Shown here: piece by piece, positions 12,801-26,917 of the stretch
Numbering within the stretch: the stretch's first letter is position 1
How the letters are laid out: each line of letters opens with the position of its first letter
From: Paramecium octaurelia
Lineage: Eukaryota > Ciliophora > Oligohymenophorea > Peniculida > Parameciidae
Reading direction: 5' to 3'
DNA length: 64,000 bases
Assembly: GCA_905182995.1 (NCBI GenBank)
Contig: CAJJDP010000008.1
Location: forward strand, 638,506-702,505
Made by a program: the position numbers and the translations under genes
Notes under the pieces: model-generated
Databases searched by the model: none
Told to the model about the DNA's origin: nothing
Seen by the model: the letters and a program-made list of their open reading frames with translations, nothing else

Positions 12801-15800
12801 TTGATAGCTGACGGCGTCATGAATAAGAAAGATAAAATAGAAGAAATATCAGCCAAGGCATCAGGTGAAGCTAGTATTGAAGCATAAATTGAAGATATCA
12901 AATCAAAGTGGTCATAATTATCATTCATAGTCAATCATTATAGAGAAGCTAAGGATAAATTTATTATTGGTTCTTTAGATGATATTATTGCAGCATTAGA
13001 TGATCATTAATTAAAAGTTTAAACTATGTTGGGAACTAGATTTGTTGCTGAAATTAGACCAGTTGTTGAGGAATGGGAAAGGAAGTTAGTTCTCATTTCA
13101 GATATCATTGATGAATGGCTATCTTGTCAAAGATAATGGATGTATTTAGAAAACATTTTCAGTGCTGACGATATCTAAAAGTAATTACCTTAAGAAACAA
13201 CTAAATTTATGGGAGTTGATAAATTCTGGAGAGACATTATGATGAAAACATTTAAAAGACCATTAGTATAAGATTGTTGTAATTCTGAAGAATTATTAAA
13301 GAAGTTTTAGATTAATAATAAGATTTTGGAAGATATTTAAAAGAGTTTAGATAATTATCTAGAAACAAAAAGATAAGCATTTCCAAGATTTTACTTTTTG
13401 TCAAATGATGAGTTATTGGAAATCTTATCACAAACTCGTAATCCTCATGCAGTTTAAGCTCATTTAAGAAAGTGTTTTGATAACATAAATAGAATTAAAT
13501 TCTCTGACATTGAAGACTCAACTGAAATCATTGCCATGTAATCAGCAGAACCAGAGACAATGCCTGAATTGGTTCCATTTTCAACAATAGTTATGGCTTA
13601 AGGTCCAGTAGAACATTGGCTATTGAGAATTCAAAATATGATGGTTAAATCGTTATATGATATTACTAAGAAGGCATATTTAGCATATCCATAAAAGGAA
13701 TTAGAGAGAGATGAGTGGTTATTCGAATATCCAGCATAGCCAGTTTTGACTGTAGATTTGATAAAATGGACAGAAGGATGTACGACAGCAATTGAGAGAA
13801 TGGGCATGGGTAGAAAAACATCATTGTCATAATATTACGATTTTATGGTCTAATTATTAAATAAGGAAGTGTCAATTGTGAGAGGAGATCTGAATACTCT
13901 TCAAAGAACATTAATGGGTGCTTTGATTGTGTTGGATGTACATGCTAGAGATGTTGTTGCAACTATGGTTGATAAGAATGTAGCATCTTTAAATGATTTT
14001 GAATGGGCCAAACAATTGAGATATTATTGGGAAGCAGACGTCGATAATTGTGTAGTCAGATAAACCAATACAAGATTTATTTATGGTTATGAATACTTGG
14101 GAAATGGACCAAGGTTAGTTATTACTCCACTTACTGATAAATGTTATATGACATTGACAGGAGCATTGCATTTAAATTTTGGAGGAGCTCCTGCAGGACC
14201 AGCTGGTACTGGTAAAACTGAAACAACTAAGGATTTGGCTAAAGCATTAGCTGTTCAATGTGTGGTGTTTAATTGTTCTGATGGTTTGGATTTCAAAACC
14301 ATGGGTAGATTCTTTTCAGGATTAGCATAATGTGGAGCTTGGGCATGTTTCGATGAATTTAATCGTATAGACATTGAAGTCTTGTCAGTCATAGCCTAAT
14401 AAATATTAACCATATAATAGGCGATTAGATAGAAGGTAGATCAATTTGATTTTGAATCTCGTACAATTCCTTTGAATAGAAGATTTGGAGTATTTATTAC
14501 GATGAATCCAGGATATGCAGGTAGAACTGAATTACCAGACAATCTTAAAGCCTTATTCAGACCAGTGGCTATGATGATTCCTGATTATGCTATGATTGCA
14601 GAAATCATTCTATTTTCAGAAGGATTTGAAGGTGGTAGAATATTAGCTCGTAAGATGGTTAATTTATATTCATTATCATCTGAACAATTAAGTAAGCAGG
14701 ATCACTATGATTTTGGTATGAGAGCAGTCAAATCAGTGTTGGTTATGGCAGGTGCCTTACGTAGAAAGAATGCAAATAAGCCTGAAAATGAAGTGCTTAT
14801 CAAAGCAATGAAGGATAGCAATGTTCCAAAGTTTCTTGAGCATGATCTACCATTATTCAATGGAATTATCAAAGATCTATTCCCAGAAGTGGATATGAAA
14901 GAAGAAATAGATAAATAATTAGTTGATGCTATTACAANTCGTAATCCTCATGCAGTTTAAGCTCATTTAAGAAAGTGTTTTGATAACATAAATAGAATTA
15001 AATTCTCTGACATTGAAGACTCAACTGAAATCATTGCCATGTAATCAGCAGAACCAGAGACAATGCCTGAATTGGTTCCATTTTCAACAATAGTTATGGC
15101 TTAAGGTCCAGTAGAACATTGGCTATTGAGAATTCAAAATATGATGGTTAAATCGTTATATGATATTACTAAGAAGGCATATTTAGCATATCCATAAAAG
15201 GAATTAGAGAGAGATGAGTGGTTATTCGAATATCCAGCATAGCCAGTTTTGACTGTAGATTTGATAAAATGGACAGAAGGATGTACGACAGCAATTGAGA
15301 GAATGGGCATGGGTAGAAAAACATCATTGTCATAATATTACGATTTTATGGTCTAATTATTAAATAAGGAAGTGTCAATTGTGAGAGGAGATCTGAATAC
15401 TCTTCAAAGAACATTAATGGGTGCTTTGATTGTGTTGGATGTACATGCTAGAGATGTTGTTGCAACTATGGTTGATAAGAATGTAGCATCTTTAAATGAT
15501 TTTGAATGGGCCAAACAATTGAGATATTATTGGGAAGCAGACGTCGATAATTGTGTAGTCAGATAAACCAATACAAGATTTATTTATGGTTATGAATACT
15601 TGGGAAATGGACCAAGGTTAGTTATTACTCCACTTACTGATAAATGTTATATGACATTGACAGGAGCATTGCATTTAAATTTTGGAGGAGCTCCAGCAGG
15701 ACCAGCTGGTACTGGTAAAACTGAAACAACTAAGGATTTGGCTAAAGCATTAGCTGTTCAATGCGTGGTGTTTAATTGTTCTGATGGTTTGGATTTCAAA

Positions 15801-18800
15801 ACTATGGGTAGATTCTTTTCAGGATTAGCATAATGTGGAGCTTGGGCATGTTTCGATGAATTTAATCGTATAGACATTGAAGTCTTGTCAGTCATAGCCT
15901 AATAAATATTAACCATATAACAGGCTATTAGATAGAAGGTAGATCAATTTGATTTTGAATCTCGTACAATTCCTCTGAATAGAAGATTTGGAGTATTTAT
16001 TACAATGAATCCAGGATATGCAGGTAGAACTGAATTACCAGACAATCTTAAAGCCTTGTTCAGACCAGTGGCTATGATGATTCCTGATTATGCTATGATT
16101 GCAGAAATCATTCTATTTTCAGAAGGATTTGAAGGTGGTAGAATATTAGCTCGTAAGATGGTTAATTTATATTCATTATCATCTGAACAATTAAGTAAGC
16201 AGGATCACTATGATTTTGGTATGAGAGCAGTCAAATCAGTGTTGGTTATGGCAGGTGCCTTACGTAGAAAGAATGCAAATAAGCCTGAAAATGAAGTGCT
16301 TATCAAAGCAATGAAGGATAGCAATGTTCCAAAGTTTCTTGAACATGATCTACCATTATTCAATGGAATTATCAAAGATCTATTCCCAGAAGTGGATATG
16401 AAAGAAGAAATAGATAAATAATTAGTTGATGCTATTACAAATTAACTCAAATTGATTCATTATGATGATCCAGCTGCTTTTAAAAAGAAAATCTGCTAAT
16501 TGATGGAAACCATACAAGTGAGACACGGAGTCATGGTTGTTGGTCTAACTGGTACTGGTAAAACTACATTAATACATACTCTTGCAAGAGCTATGGAATA
16601 GTTAAATAAAGAAGGATCTTAAGATTATTATCATAAAGTTGTGTAAAAGCAAACATTGAATCCAAAATCAGTTACTATGAATGAATTGTTTGGTTATACT
16701 AATGTGTTAACAAATGAATGGACAGATGGTATTGTTGCTAGTATAGTAAGAACTGCAGTTACAGATACAACTGATCAGAAGAAGTGGATCATTTTTGATG
16801 GTCCAGTGGATGCACTTTGGATTGAAAATATGAATACAGTGTTGGATGATAATAAAATGTTATGTTTAAACAATGGTCAGAGAATTAAGTTGCCTGCCAC
16901 ATTCACTATGATGTTTGAAGTTTAAGATTTGGCAGTGGCATCTCCAGCTACAGTAAGTAGATGTGGTATGGTTTACATGGAACCACATCATCTAGGATGG
17001 GAACCATTAGTAAAGACATGGGGAGTGTAAATGAGAGAATAGTATATGAAAGATGATAAGGTTCCAACCTATGTGGATACTCTAATTGATAAGATTGAGC
17101 ATTTCTTTAAAGATAATTTGAAAGTTGTGAGAGAAGAATTCAAAGAGAAAATTCCAACTACTGTTAACAATATTTTGAAATCACTACTTAATTTGGCTTA
17201 AATTAATTTGAAATCATTGACTGAAACGGTTAATCTAGAGAAGTTGAACAAATTTGATATGGAATCTCATATTGCTATGGTATTGATTTTCAGTTACATC
17301 TGGAGTGCTGGAGCAAATCTACATGATTCCAGTAGATCTTAATTTAGTTAATATTTGAAAGGAAAGATCATTTCATTATTTAGTGGATTCCCATTTGAAG
17401 GAGATGTCTACGATTACTATTGTGATTACAAGAGCAAGGAATTCAAACCTTGGACTGATAAAATTTAAGAGTTCAAATATGATTCAAACATACCTTATTT
17501 CAATATCTTAGTACCAACAAGTGACACAGTCAAATTCAAATATTTGATCACTCAATTAATTGAGGGAGGATTCAATATTCTTCTATCTGGAGAAACTGGT
17601 ACTGGAAAGACCGTTATTATAAATGAATACTTGTATAGTTTAGAATAAGAAAGGTTCGTGTTCTCTACACTGAACTTCTCTGCATAAACTAGTGCCAAGA
17701 ACTTATAAGATCTATTCATGGATAAAGATAAGTTTATGAAAAAGAAGAAAGATCTGTTAGGTCCACCAGCTGGTCGTAAAATGATCCTCTTTATTGATGA
17801 TGTTAATATGCCTGCATTGGAAAAGTATGGTGCTTAACCACCAAATGAATTGTTTAGATAAATCATCGATCAAGGGGGATTCTATGATCTCAAGAAATTG
17901 TATTTCATGTATGTTAAGGATTGNTTATGGCAGGTGCCTTACGTAGAAAGAATGCAAATAAGCCTGAAAATGAAGTGCTTATCAAAGCAATGAAGGATAG
18001 CAATGTTCCAAAGTTTCTTGAGCATGATCTACCATTATTCAATGGAATTATCAAAGATCTATTCCCAGAAGTGGATATGAAAGAAGAAATAGATAAATAA
18101 TTAGTTGATGCTATTACAAATTAACTCAAATTAATTCATTATGATGATCCAGCTGCTTTTAAAAAGAAAATCTGCTAATTGATGGAAACCATACAAGTGA
18201 GACACGGAGTCATGGTTGTTGGTCTAACTGGTACTGGTAAGACTACGTTAATACATACTCTTTCAAGAGCTATGGAATAGTTAAATAAAGAAGGATCTTA
18301 AGATTACTATCATAAAGTCGTGTAAAAGTAAACATTGAATCCAAAATCAGTTACTATGAATGAATTGTTTGGTTACACTAATGTGTTAACAAATGAATGG
18401 ACAGATGGTATTGTTGCTAGTATAGTAAGAACTGCAGTTACAGATACAACTGATCAGAAGAAGTGGATCATTTTTGATGGTCCAGTGGATGCACTTTGGA
18501 TTGAAAATATGAATACAGTGTTGGATGATAATAAAATGTTATGTTTAAATAATGGTCAGAGAATTAAGTTGCCTGCCACATTCACTATGATGTTTGAAGT
18601 TTAAGATTTGGCAGTGGCATCTCCAGCTACAGTAAGTAGATGTGGTATGGTTTACATGGAACCACATCATCTAGGATGGGAACCATTAGTAAAGACATGG
18701 GGAGTGTAAATGAGAGAATAGTATATGAAAGATGATAAGGTTCCAACCTATGTGGATACTCTAATTGATAAGATTGAGCATTTCTTTAAAGATAATTTGA

Positions 18801-21800
18801 AAGTTGTGAGAGAAGAATTCAAAGAGAAAATTCCAACTACTGTTAACAATATTTTGAAATCACTACTTAATTTGGCTTAAATTAATTTGAAATTATTGAC
18901 TGATACAGTTAATCTAGAGAAGTTGAACAAATTTGATATGGAATCTCATATTGCTATGGTATTGATTTTCAGTTACATCTGGAGTGCTGGAGCAAATCTA
19001 CATGATTCCAGTAGATCTTAATTTAGTTAATATTTGAAAGGAAAGATCATTTCATTATTTAGTGGATTCCCATTTGAAGGAGATGTCTACGATTACTATT
19101 GTGATTACAAGAGCAAGGAATTCAAACCTTGGACTGATAAAATTTAAGAGTTCAAATATGATTCAAACATACCTTATTTCAATATCTTAGTACCAACAAG
19201 TGACACAGTCAAATTCAAATATTTGATCACTCAATTAATTGAGGGAGGATTCAATATTCTTCTATCTGGAGAAACTGGTACTGGAAAGACCGTTATTATA
19301 AATGAATACTTGTATAGTTTAGAATAAGAAAGGTTCGTGTTCTCTACACTGAACTTCTCTGCATAAACTAGTGCCAAGAACTTATAAGATCTATTCATGG
19401 ATAAAGATAAGTTTATGAAAAAGAAGAAAGATCTGTTAGGTCCACCAGCTGGTCGTAAAATGATCCTCTTTATTGATGATGTTAATATGCCTGCATTGGA
19501 AAAGTATGGTGCTTAACCACCAAATGAATTGTTTAGATAAATCATCGATCAAGGGGGATTCTATGATCTCAAGAAATTGTATTTCATGTATGTTAAGGAT
19601 TGCCAATTCATTACAGCCTGTGCTCCTCCAGGAGGTGGACGTAACCCTGTTACTCCTCGTTTATTCAGGCATTTCAATCAAACCTGGTGTCCAGATCTCT
19701 CTTAAAGATCCATGGAAGTCATCTTCACTGCTATTCTTAAAGGATTTCTTATGGAATAAAATAAAGGATTGGATAAATTTGCATCTTACATTGTCAAATC
19801 AAGTGTAGAAATCTATTTTAAAATTACCAAGGAATTGTTACCTACTCCAACCAAATCTCATTATACTTTCAACTTGAGAGATCTCAGCAAAGTTATTTAA
19901 GGAATATTACAAATTAGATATGACAACTTAACAAATAAGGAAATGCTCATTTAATTGTGGACACATGAATCACAAAGAGTATTCTAAGATAGATTGGTCG
20001 ATGACAAAGATAGAGATTGGTTTTTGACTCTTCTAATGGGGCACACTCAGAGAGTCTTTGAATTTGAATGGGAGAAACTTCAAGTTTAGAATCTCCTCTT
20101 TGGTGATTATAGCAATGCTAATAAGGATTATATTAGAATTGATAACCCGCAAGAATTGCCTCGTAAATTCTAAGACTTCTTAAATATGTATAACGCAACT
20201 CAAAAGCAAATGAATCTTGTATTCTTCACTGATGCCATCATGCATCTTAGTAGATTATGCAGAATTCTGAGATAACCGAGAGGTAATGCACTTCTGATTG
20301 GTGTTGGTGGTTCAGGAAGACAATCACTGACTAAATTATCTGCTTAAACAAGAGGATAAACTGTATTTAGCATAGAGATTACCAAGAATTATAGAGAGCA
20401 ATCATGGAAGGATGATCTTAAGAAATTGTTAAAAACAGCAGGAGCTAAGGATTAGCCTGTAGTATTCTTGTTTTCTGATACTTAAGTTGTTAGAGAATCA
20501 TTTTTAGAAGATATTAACAATGTTCTTAATACTGGCGAAGTGCCTAATTTATGGGCAACTGAAGACATTGAAGAAATTATTAATGATGTCAGACCTTTGG
20601 CGAAGGAATAGGGCTTATATGACTCCAGAGATGTTTTGCTTAAATTCTTTGTAAGTAGAGTCAGAGAGAATTTGCATATTGTCCTAGCCTTCTCGCCTGT
20701 TGGAGAAAAGTTGAGAAACAGATGCAGACAATTCCCATCAATTATTAATTGTTGTACCATTGATTGGTTTGACAAATGGCCAGATGAAGCACTCAGTAGT
20801 GTTGCAATGAAAGAATTGGGAGGGTAAGAACATTTAGGAATTGGAGAATTTATGGATAGCTTGGCTAATATGTCAGTTATCATCCATTCAGACGTGAAAA
20901 CATATAGTGAACGATTTTATGATGAATTAAGAAGAAAGAACTATGTTACACCTACAAGTTATTTGGAACTATTGAAATTGTACATTGACATGATGAAGGT
21001 GTAATCGAATATATTACCACAAAAAATAAAGAAATATACTGTTGGATTATAAACTTTGAAGGATACTAATGAGGAAGTTGGAAAGTTGCAAAAGAAAATT
21101 ATTGAGTTTTAACCTATTCTTGAACAAAGTGCAAAGGACAATGCCAAAATGATGGTTGAATTAGAAGGCAAATCAAAAGAAGCTAATGTCACTGAGTAGA
21201 TTGTATCAAAAGAGGCAGCTGAGGCATAGAAGAAAAAGGACGAAGTTAATGAAATGAGAGATTCCTGCCAAGCTGAATTAGATTAAGCATTGCCTATCTT
21301 AGAATAAGCATAAAAGGCAGTTCAGAGCATTGATAAAGCAGCTATCAATGAAATGAAGGCCTTAAAGACTCCACCAAATCTAGTGTAAATTGTCATGTGT
21401 GCAGTCAACCTACTCTTCGGAGAAAAAGAAGACTGGCCAACTGCTTAAAAACTTCTCGGTCGTATGACATTTATTTAAGATCTACTTGATTTTGATGTAA
21501 CAACAGTCCAAGAAAGAAGGCTACAGAAATTGAAGTAAACTTATCTAAGCAATCCTGATTTCACTAAAGAAAAGATTTTGAATGTGTCACAAGCAGCTAC
21601 AACTTTGTTAGTATGGGTAGTTGCAACTGAAAAATTTGCTTAAGTTAAAAAAGTAGTTGGGCCTAAAGAGAAGGCATTAAAAGAAGCTGAAGCATCTTTG
21701 AAGAAAGTGGAATAAGAATTGTCAGTAAAGATGGGATAGTTGAAGGAAGTGTAAGATATGGTTAATGAACTCAAGAGAAACCTTTAGACTTCTATTAATA

Positions 21801-24800
21801 AATCAGAAATGTTGAGATAGCAATAATAGACAGCTGAGATCTAATTGGTAAGAGCAGAGAAGTTAGTTTCAGGATTAGCTAGTGAGGCTGAGAGATGGAA
21901 AGTCAATGCAGCACTGTTAGAAGAAGATTTAAGGAATCTAGTTGGAAACATTATATTGGCAGCTGGATCAATAGCATATCTTGGGCCATTTACTTACAAT
22001 TATAGATCTGAAATCATAGCCAAATGGATCAACAATTGTAAGGAGTTGAGTATTCCTGTCAGTGACAATTTCACTCTCTAAAGAATTTTAGCAGAAGAAG
22101 TAACCATTAGAGAATGGCAAGAAGCTGGATTACCTGCAGACAATTTATCAATTGACAATGGAATCTTTGTTTTCAATTGCAGAAGATGGCCCTTAATTAT
22201 AGACCCCTAAGGCTAAGCTAATAAATGGATCAAAGCACTAGGAAAGGAAACCAATTTACAAATTACAAAATTGAGTGAAAGTAATTTCTTAAAGACTCTT
22301 GAAAACTCGATTCGTTTTGGATAATAAGTTTTAATGGAAAATGTTGAAGAAGAACTTGATCCATCTTTAGAACCTATATTATAAAAACAAATCTTCAAAA
22401 AAGGAGCTCAATATCTCTTACGTCTAGGTGACTAGGATATTCCTTACAACAATGAATTCAAATTATATTTTACTACCAAACTACCAAATCCTCATTACAT
22501 ACCTGAAATCAGTATTAAAACTACTATCATTAATTTTACAGTCACACCATAAGGTTTAGAAGACTAATTATTGGTTGAAGTGGTGCGATAAGAAAGAATT
22601 GATTTGGAAGAAAAAAGAGTTAATTTGATTCTTTAAATATCCTAAGATAAGAGATAATTACAAGAATTGGAAGATAAGATATTGAAGTTGATATCTGAGG
22701 CATAGGGTAGAATATTGGAAGAGGAAGATTTGATTACAACCTTGGATGCTTCTAAAATTACATCTGATACAGTCAATTAACGTATGGCTTAGTCTAAGAT
22801 TACAGCTGAGGAAATTAATTAAGCAAGAGAACAATATCGTATTATTGCTAGAAGAGGATCAGTCATTTACTTTGTTATTGCAGATCTTGCTTTGATTGAC
22901 CCTATGTATCAATATTCCCTAGAGTTCTTTATTAAATTATTTAAAAAGAGACTAGAAGTAGCACCCAATCCTCCATCTTTAGAAGAAAGATTAGCAGTAC
23001 TCATTGACGATATTACTAAAGCATTTTATATCAATATTTGCAGAGGATTGTTTGAGAAGGATAAATTGTTGTTTAGTTTTTTGATTGCTAGTAAGATCTA
23101 ATTGTAGGCTCAATACATACATGCTAGAGAATGGAATATCTTTTTAAGAGGAGGCACTGGTTAAGTACCTCATGAAGAACATCCTTCATTCTTAAATGAG
23201 AAATCATGGAAGAATTGTATGATTTTAAGTAAGCAATCTCATGTCTTTGCTTAATTGCCAATGTCCCTAAAGGATAGTAATGATGAATAATTATGGAGAG
23301 AGGTTATGGATGTTTAAGACCCATGGAAATGTGATTTACCCCTTGTTTTCCGATCATTAGATCCATTTTAGAAGTTATTATTATTCAAAACACTTAGAGA
23401 TGAAAAATTGGTTATCTTAATTAAAAATTATGTGTCTGACACCTTAACATCATTCTTTATTGAACCACCTGTTTTCAATTTGAAAGGTGCATTTTAAGAT
23501 TCATCTTGTACTACTCCAATTATATTCGTATTATCTCCAGGTGCTGATCCAATTACATATTTATTGAACTTGGCTAAAGATATGGAAATGGAAACTAAAT
23601 TAAAAATCATCTCATTAGGTTAAGGATAAGGTAACATTGCAAAGGAATTGATTAAAACAGGTAGAAGAACAGGAGATTGGGTATGTTTGTAGAATTGTCA
23701 CTTGGCTATTACATGGATGCCAGAATTAGAGAGAATTCAAGAATTGTAAGTAGAAGCAGACACTGATGCCAATTATAGGTTATGGTTAACCAGTATGCCT
23801 ACAGATAAATTCCCTGTTCCAGTATTATAGAGTGGTATCAAATTAACAAACGAGCCACCTAAAGGATTAAAAGCCAATATGATGAGAACCTATAATGATC
23901 TATCTGGATATGATTCTTGCACTAAGCAAGATGAATATAAGAAACTCTTATTCTCCTTGGCTTTCTTCCATGCTGTTATTTTGGAAAGGAGAAAGTTTGG
24001 ACCCATAGGTTGGAATATTCCATATGAATGGATGAATTCAGATTTTGAAACTTGTTAATTATAATTGAAGATGTACTTGGATGAATAACCAGAAGTACCA
24101 TATCAAACACTCAATTATATTATTTCAGAAATCAATTATGGTGGTAGAGTTACAGATGATAAGGATGTTAGATTGATTACTGATCTACTCAAATAATATT
24201 TCTGTCCAGCTGTTCTGAATGATTCAAACTATATATTCTCATCAAGTGGTGTTTATCATCCTCCTTAGATTGTAGATTTGCAATCAGTTATTCAATATAT
24301 AAGTTCATTGCCTTTNTGTATCAATATTCCCTAGAGTTCTTTATTAAATTATTTAAAAAGAGACTAGAAGTAGCACCCAATCCTCCATCTTTAGAAGAAA
24401 GATTAGCAGTACTCATTGACGATATTACTAAAGCATTTTATATCAATATTTGCAGAGGATTGTTTGAGAAGGATAAATTGTTGTTTAGTTTTTTGATTGC
24501 TAGTAAGATCTAATTGTAGGCTCAATACATACATGCTAGAGAATGGAATATCTTTTTAAGAGGAGGCACTGGTTAAGTACCTCATGAAGAACATCCTTCA
24601 TTCTTAAATGAGAAATCATGGAAGAATTGTATGATTTTAAGTAAGCAATCTCATGTCTTTGCTTAATTGCCAATGTCCCTAAAGGATAGTAATGATGAAT
24701 AATTATGGAGAGAGGTTATGGATGTTTAAGACCCATGGAAATGTGATTTACCCCTTGTTTTCCGATCATTAGATCCATTTTAGAAGTTATTATTATTCAA

Positions 24801-26777
24801 AACACTTAGAGATGAAAAATTGGTTATCTTAATTAAAAATTATGTGTCTGACACCTTAACATCATTCTTTATTGAACCACCTGTTTTCAATTTGAAAGGT
24901 GCATTTTAAGATTCATCTTGTACTACTCCAATTATATTCGTATTATCTCCAGGTGCTGATCCAATTACATATTTATTGAACTTGGCTAAAGATATGGAAA
25001 TGGAAACTAAATTAAAAATCATCTCATTAGGTTAAGGATAAGGTAACATTGCAAAGGAATTGATTAAAACAGGTAGAAGAACAGGAGATTGGGTATGTTT
25101 GTAGAATTGTCACTTGGCTATTACATGGATGCCAGAATTAGAGAGAATTCAAGAATTGTAAGTAGAAGCAGACACTGATGCCAATTATAGGTTATGGTTA
25201 ACCAGTATGCCTACAGATAAATTCCCTGTTCCAGTATTATAGAGTGGTATCAAATTAACAAACGAGCCACCTAAAGGATTAAAAGCCAATATGATGAGAA
25301 CCTATAATGATCTATCTGGATATGATTCTTGCACTAAGCAAGATGAATATAAGAAACTCTTATTCTCCTTGGCTTTCTTCCATGCAGTGATTTTGGAAAG
25401 GAGAAAGTTTGGACCCATAGGTTGGAATATTCCATATGAATGGATGAATTCAGATTTTGAAACTTGTTAATTATAATTGAAGATGTACTTGGATGAATAA
25501 CCAGAAGTACCATATCAAACACTCAATTATATTATTTCAGAAATCAATTATGGTGGTAGAGTTACAGATGATAAGGATGTTAGATTGATTACTGATCTAC
25601 TCAAATAATATTTCTGTCCAGCTGTTCTGAATGATTCAAACTATATATTCTCATCAAGTGGTGTTTATCATCCTCCTTAGATTGTAGATTTGCAATCAGT
25701 TATTCAATATATAAGTTCATTGCCTTTGGAAGATGATCCAGAAGTATTTGGTTTACATGCCAATGCAAACATTACTTTCTAATAAAAAACAGTGGCTGAA
25801 TTTATGAGTACTCTACTATCAGTGCAACCAAGAATGGTAGCAGAAAAGGGAGTAGAAGAAACACCTGATTAAATTGTGTTTAAAGTAGCCAAAGAAATAC
25901 TTGGAAAACTGCCTCCACTTTTAGTTTAGAAGAAAGAAGTGGCCATTGAATCATTAGCCATTTTTAGATCATAAGAAGTCGACCGTTTCATTAAATTGGT
26001 CCGAGTTATGAAAAACTCATTGGAATTATTATAGAAGGCTATTCAAGGATTAGTTGTAATGTCTATCGAATTAGAAAAAATGTTCAATTCCTTCTTGGAT
26101 GCTAAGGTCCCTGAAAATTGGGAGAATGTGGCCTATCCATCTCTAAAACCTCTAGGTTCCTGGGTTACAGATCTCATCTAAAGATTGGTATTTAATAACA
26201 TAATTTAATTTTAGGAATTCTTTAAGTAGTGGCTCGAAAATGGAACTATGAAATCCTATTGGTTGTCAGCTATGTTCTTCCCTCAAGGTTTCATGACTGC
26301 CACTAAATAGACATATGCTCGTAAAACCAAGACTCCTATTGACACTTTGACCTTCAGAACTTAAGTTAGACCTTTCTACAAGGATAATATTTAAGATGTT
26401 CCTTAAGATGGTATTTAATGATCTCATACGTAGGTGTCAATATTGATGGTCTCTATTTACAAGGATGCAAATGGGATGTTGGAACTAATCAATTGGAGGA
26501 ATCTGATCCTTTAGTTTTGTTCTAAGAAATGCCAGTTGTTTGGTAATATTTTACATTCTATTAGAATAGGCTTGAACCTGTAATAGCATCAACTTAGAAT
26601 CAGAATTCTTAGAAATTCTACAAATGTCCTCTTTACAAGACTTCCACTAGAAGGGGAACACTATCAACAACAGGTCATTCAACCAACTTTGTGTTATATT
26701 TGGAACTAATTACTGGTGTGGAACCAGCTGTTTGGACTAGACGTGGAGTTGCACTATTATGTCAACTTGATGATTGA
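9824..26777 (+). CDS. Axonemal (inner-arm type) dynein heavy chain, split by assembly duplications
   Basis: A motor subunit that walks on microtubules in cilia. Introns: 10004-10029, 10135-10158, 10724-10746 and 26411-26433. Three re-read segments (see repeats) must be collapsed; then exactly 4088 codons remain (4087 residues), a normal size for a one-headed inner-arm chain. In order: linker with [10 protein letters not shown] and [12 protein letters not shown]1 P-loop [18 protein letters not shown] near residue 1430, with CFDEFNRI Walker B; AAA2 [17 protein letters not shown] near 1715; AAA3 SGETGTGKT near 2060; AAA4 [10 protein letters not shown] near 2400; antiparallel stalk about 2640-2940; AAA5/6; and a C-terminal cap with [20 protein letters not shown] ending [10 protein letters not shown]. 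All four nucleotide-site P-loops look intact. The exact DNAH subtype is not resolved. As written, the 1679- and 1412-bp insertions shift the frame. Confidence 0.93.
13436..16440 (+). repeat. Assembly duplication A in dynein: 13436-14937 re-read at 14939-16440
   Basis: Immediately after the single n at 14938 the sequence restarts at base 13436 and repeats without indels (offset 1503). A few third-position differences are visible, for example near 14193/15696, 14263/15766 and 14417/15920. The offset is a multiple of three, so the frame survives, but AAA1 would be encoded twice. It looks like two overlapping allelic contigs placed side by side. Confidence 0.95.
16246..19602 (+). repeat. Assembly duplication B in dynein: 16246-17923 re-read at 17925-19602
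   Basis: After the n at 17924 the sequence restarts at 16246 (offset 1679) and duplicates AAA2 and AAA3. About a dozen substitutions separate the copies, several clustered around 16450-16660. The second copy shares at least one base with the first dynein contig (gagcatgat at 14838 and 18020, against gaacatgat at 16341), as expected for two alleles. The offset is not a multiple of three and breaks the frame. Confidence 0.95.
22905..25727 (+). repeat. Assembly duplication C in dynein: 22905-24315 re-read at 24317-25727
   Basis: After the n at 24316 the sequence restarts at 22905 (offset 1412) and re-reads AAA6 and the beginning of the C-terminal region. The copies are almost identical; a difference is visible at gctgttatt (about 23973) against gcagtgatt (about 25385). 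The offset is not a multiple of three. Collapsing it restores the frame that leads to the true dynein stop. Confidence 0.95.
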
Positions 26778-26917
26778 TTTTCATTTATCGATAATTATAA
26801 AATTTTAACTTGAAAATGTGTTACATAAAATTTGGTTAAAAAGAACCATTTCACTAAGAAATTTGATACTTAATTTGTTTGTTTTTATGTAAAACATAAA
26901 TTTTATTTTGTTTGTAA

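Noticed and set aside
13436-19602. Genuine internal duplication of dynein AAA modules
   Set aside because: Each duplication begins at an n, has no indels, and its removal restores a normal-length, single-frame dynein.
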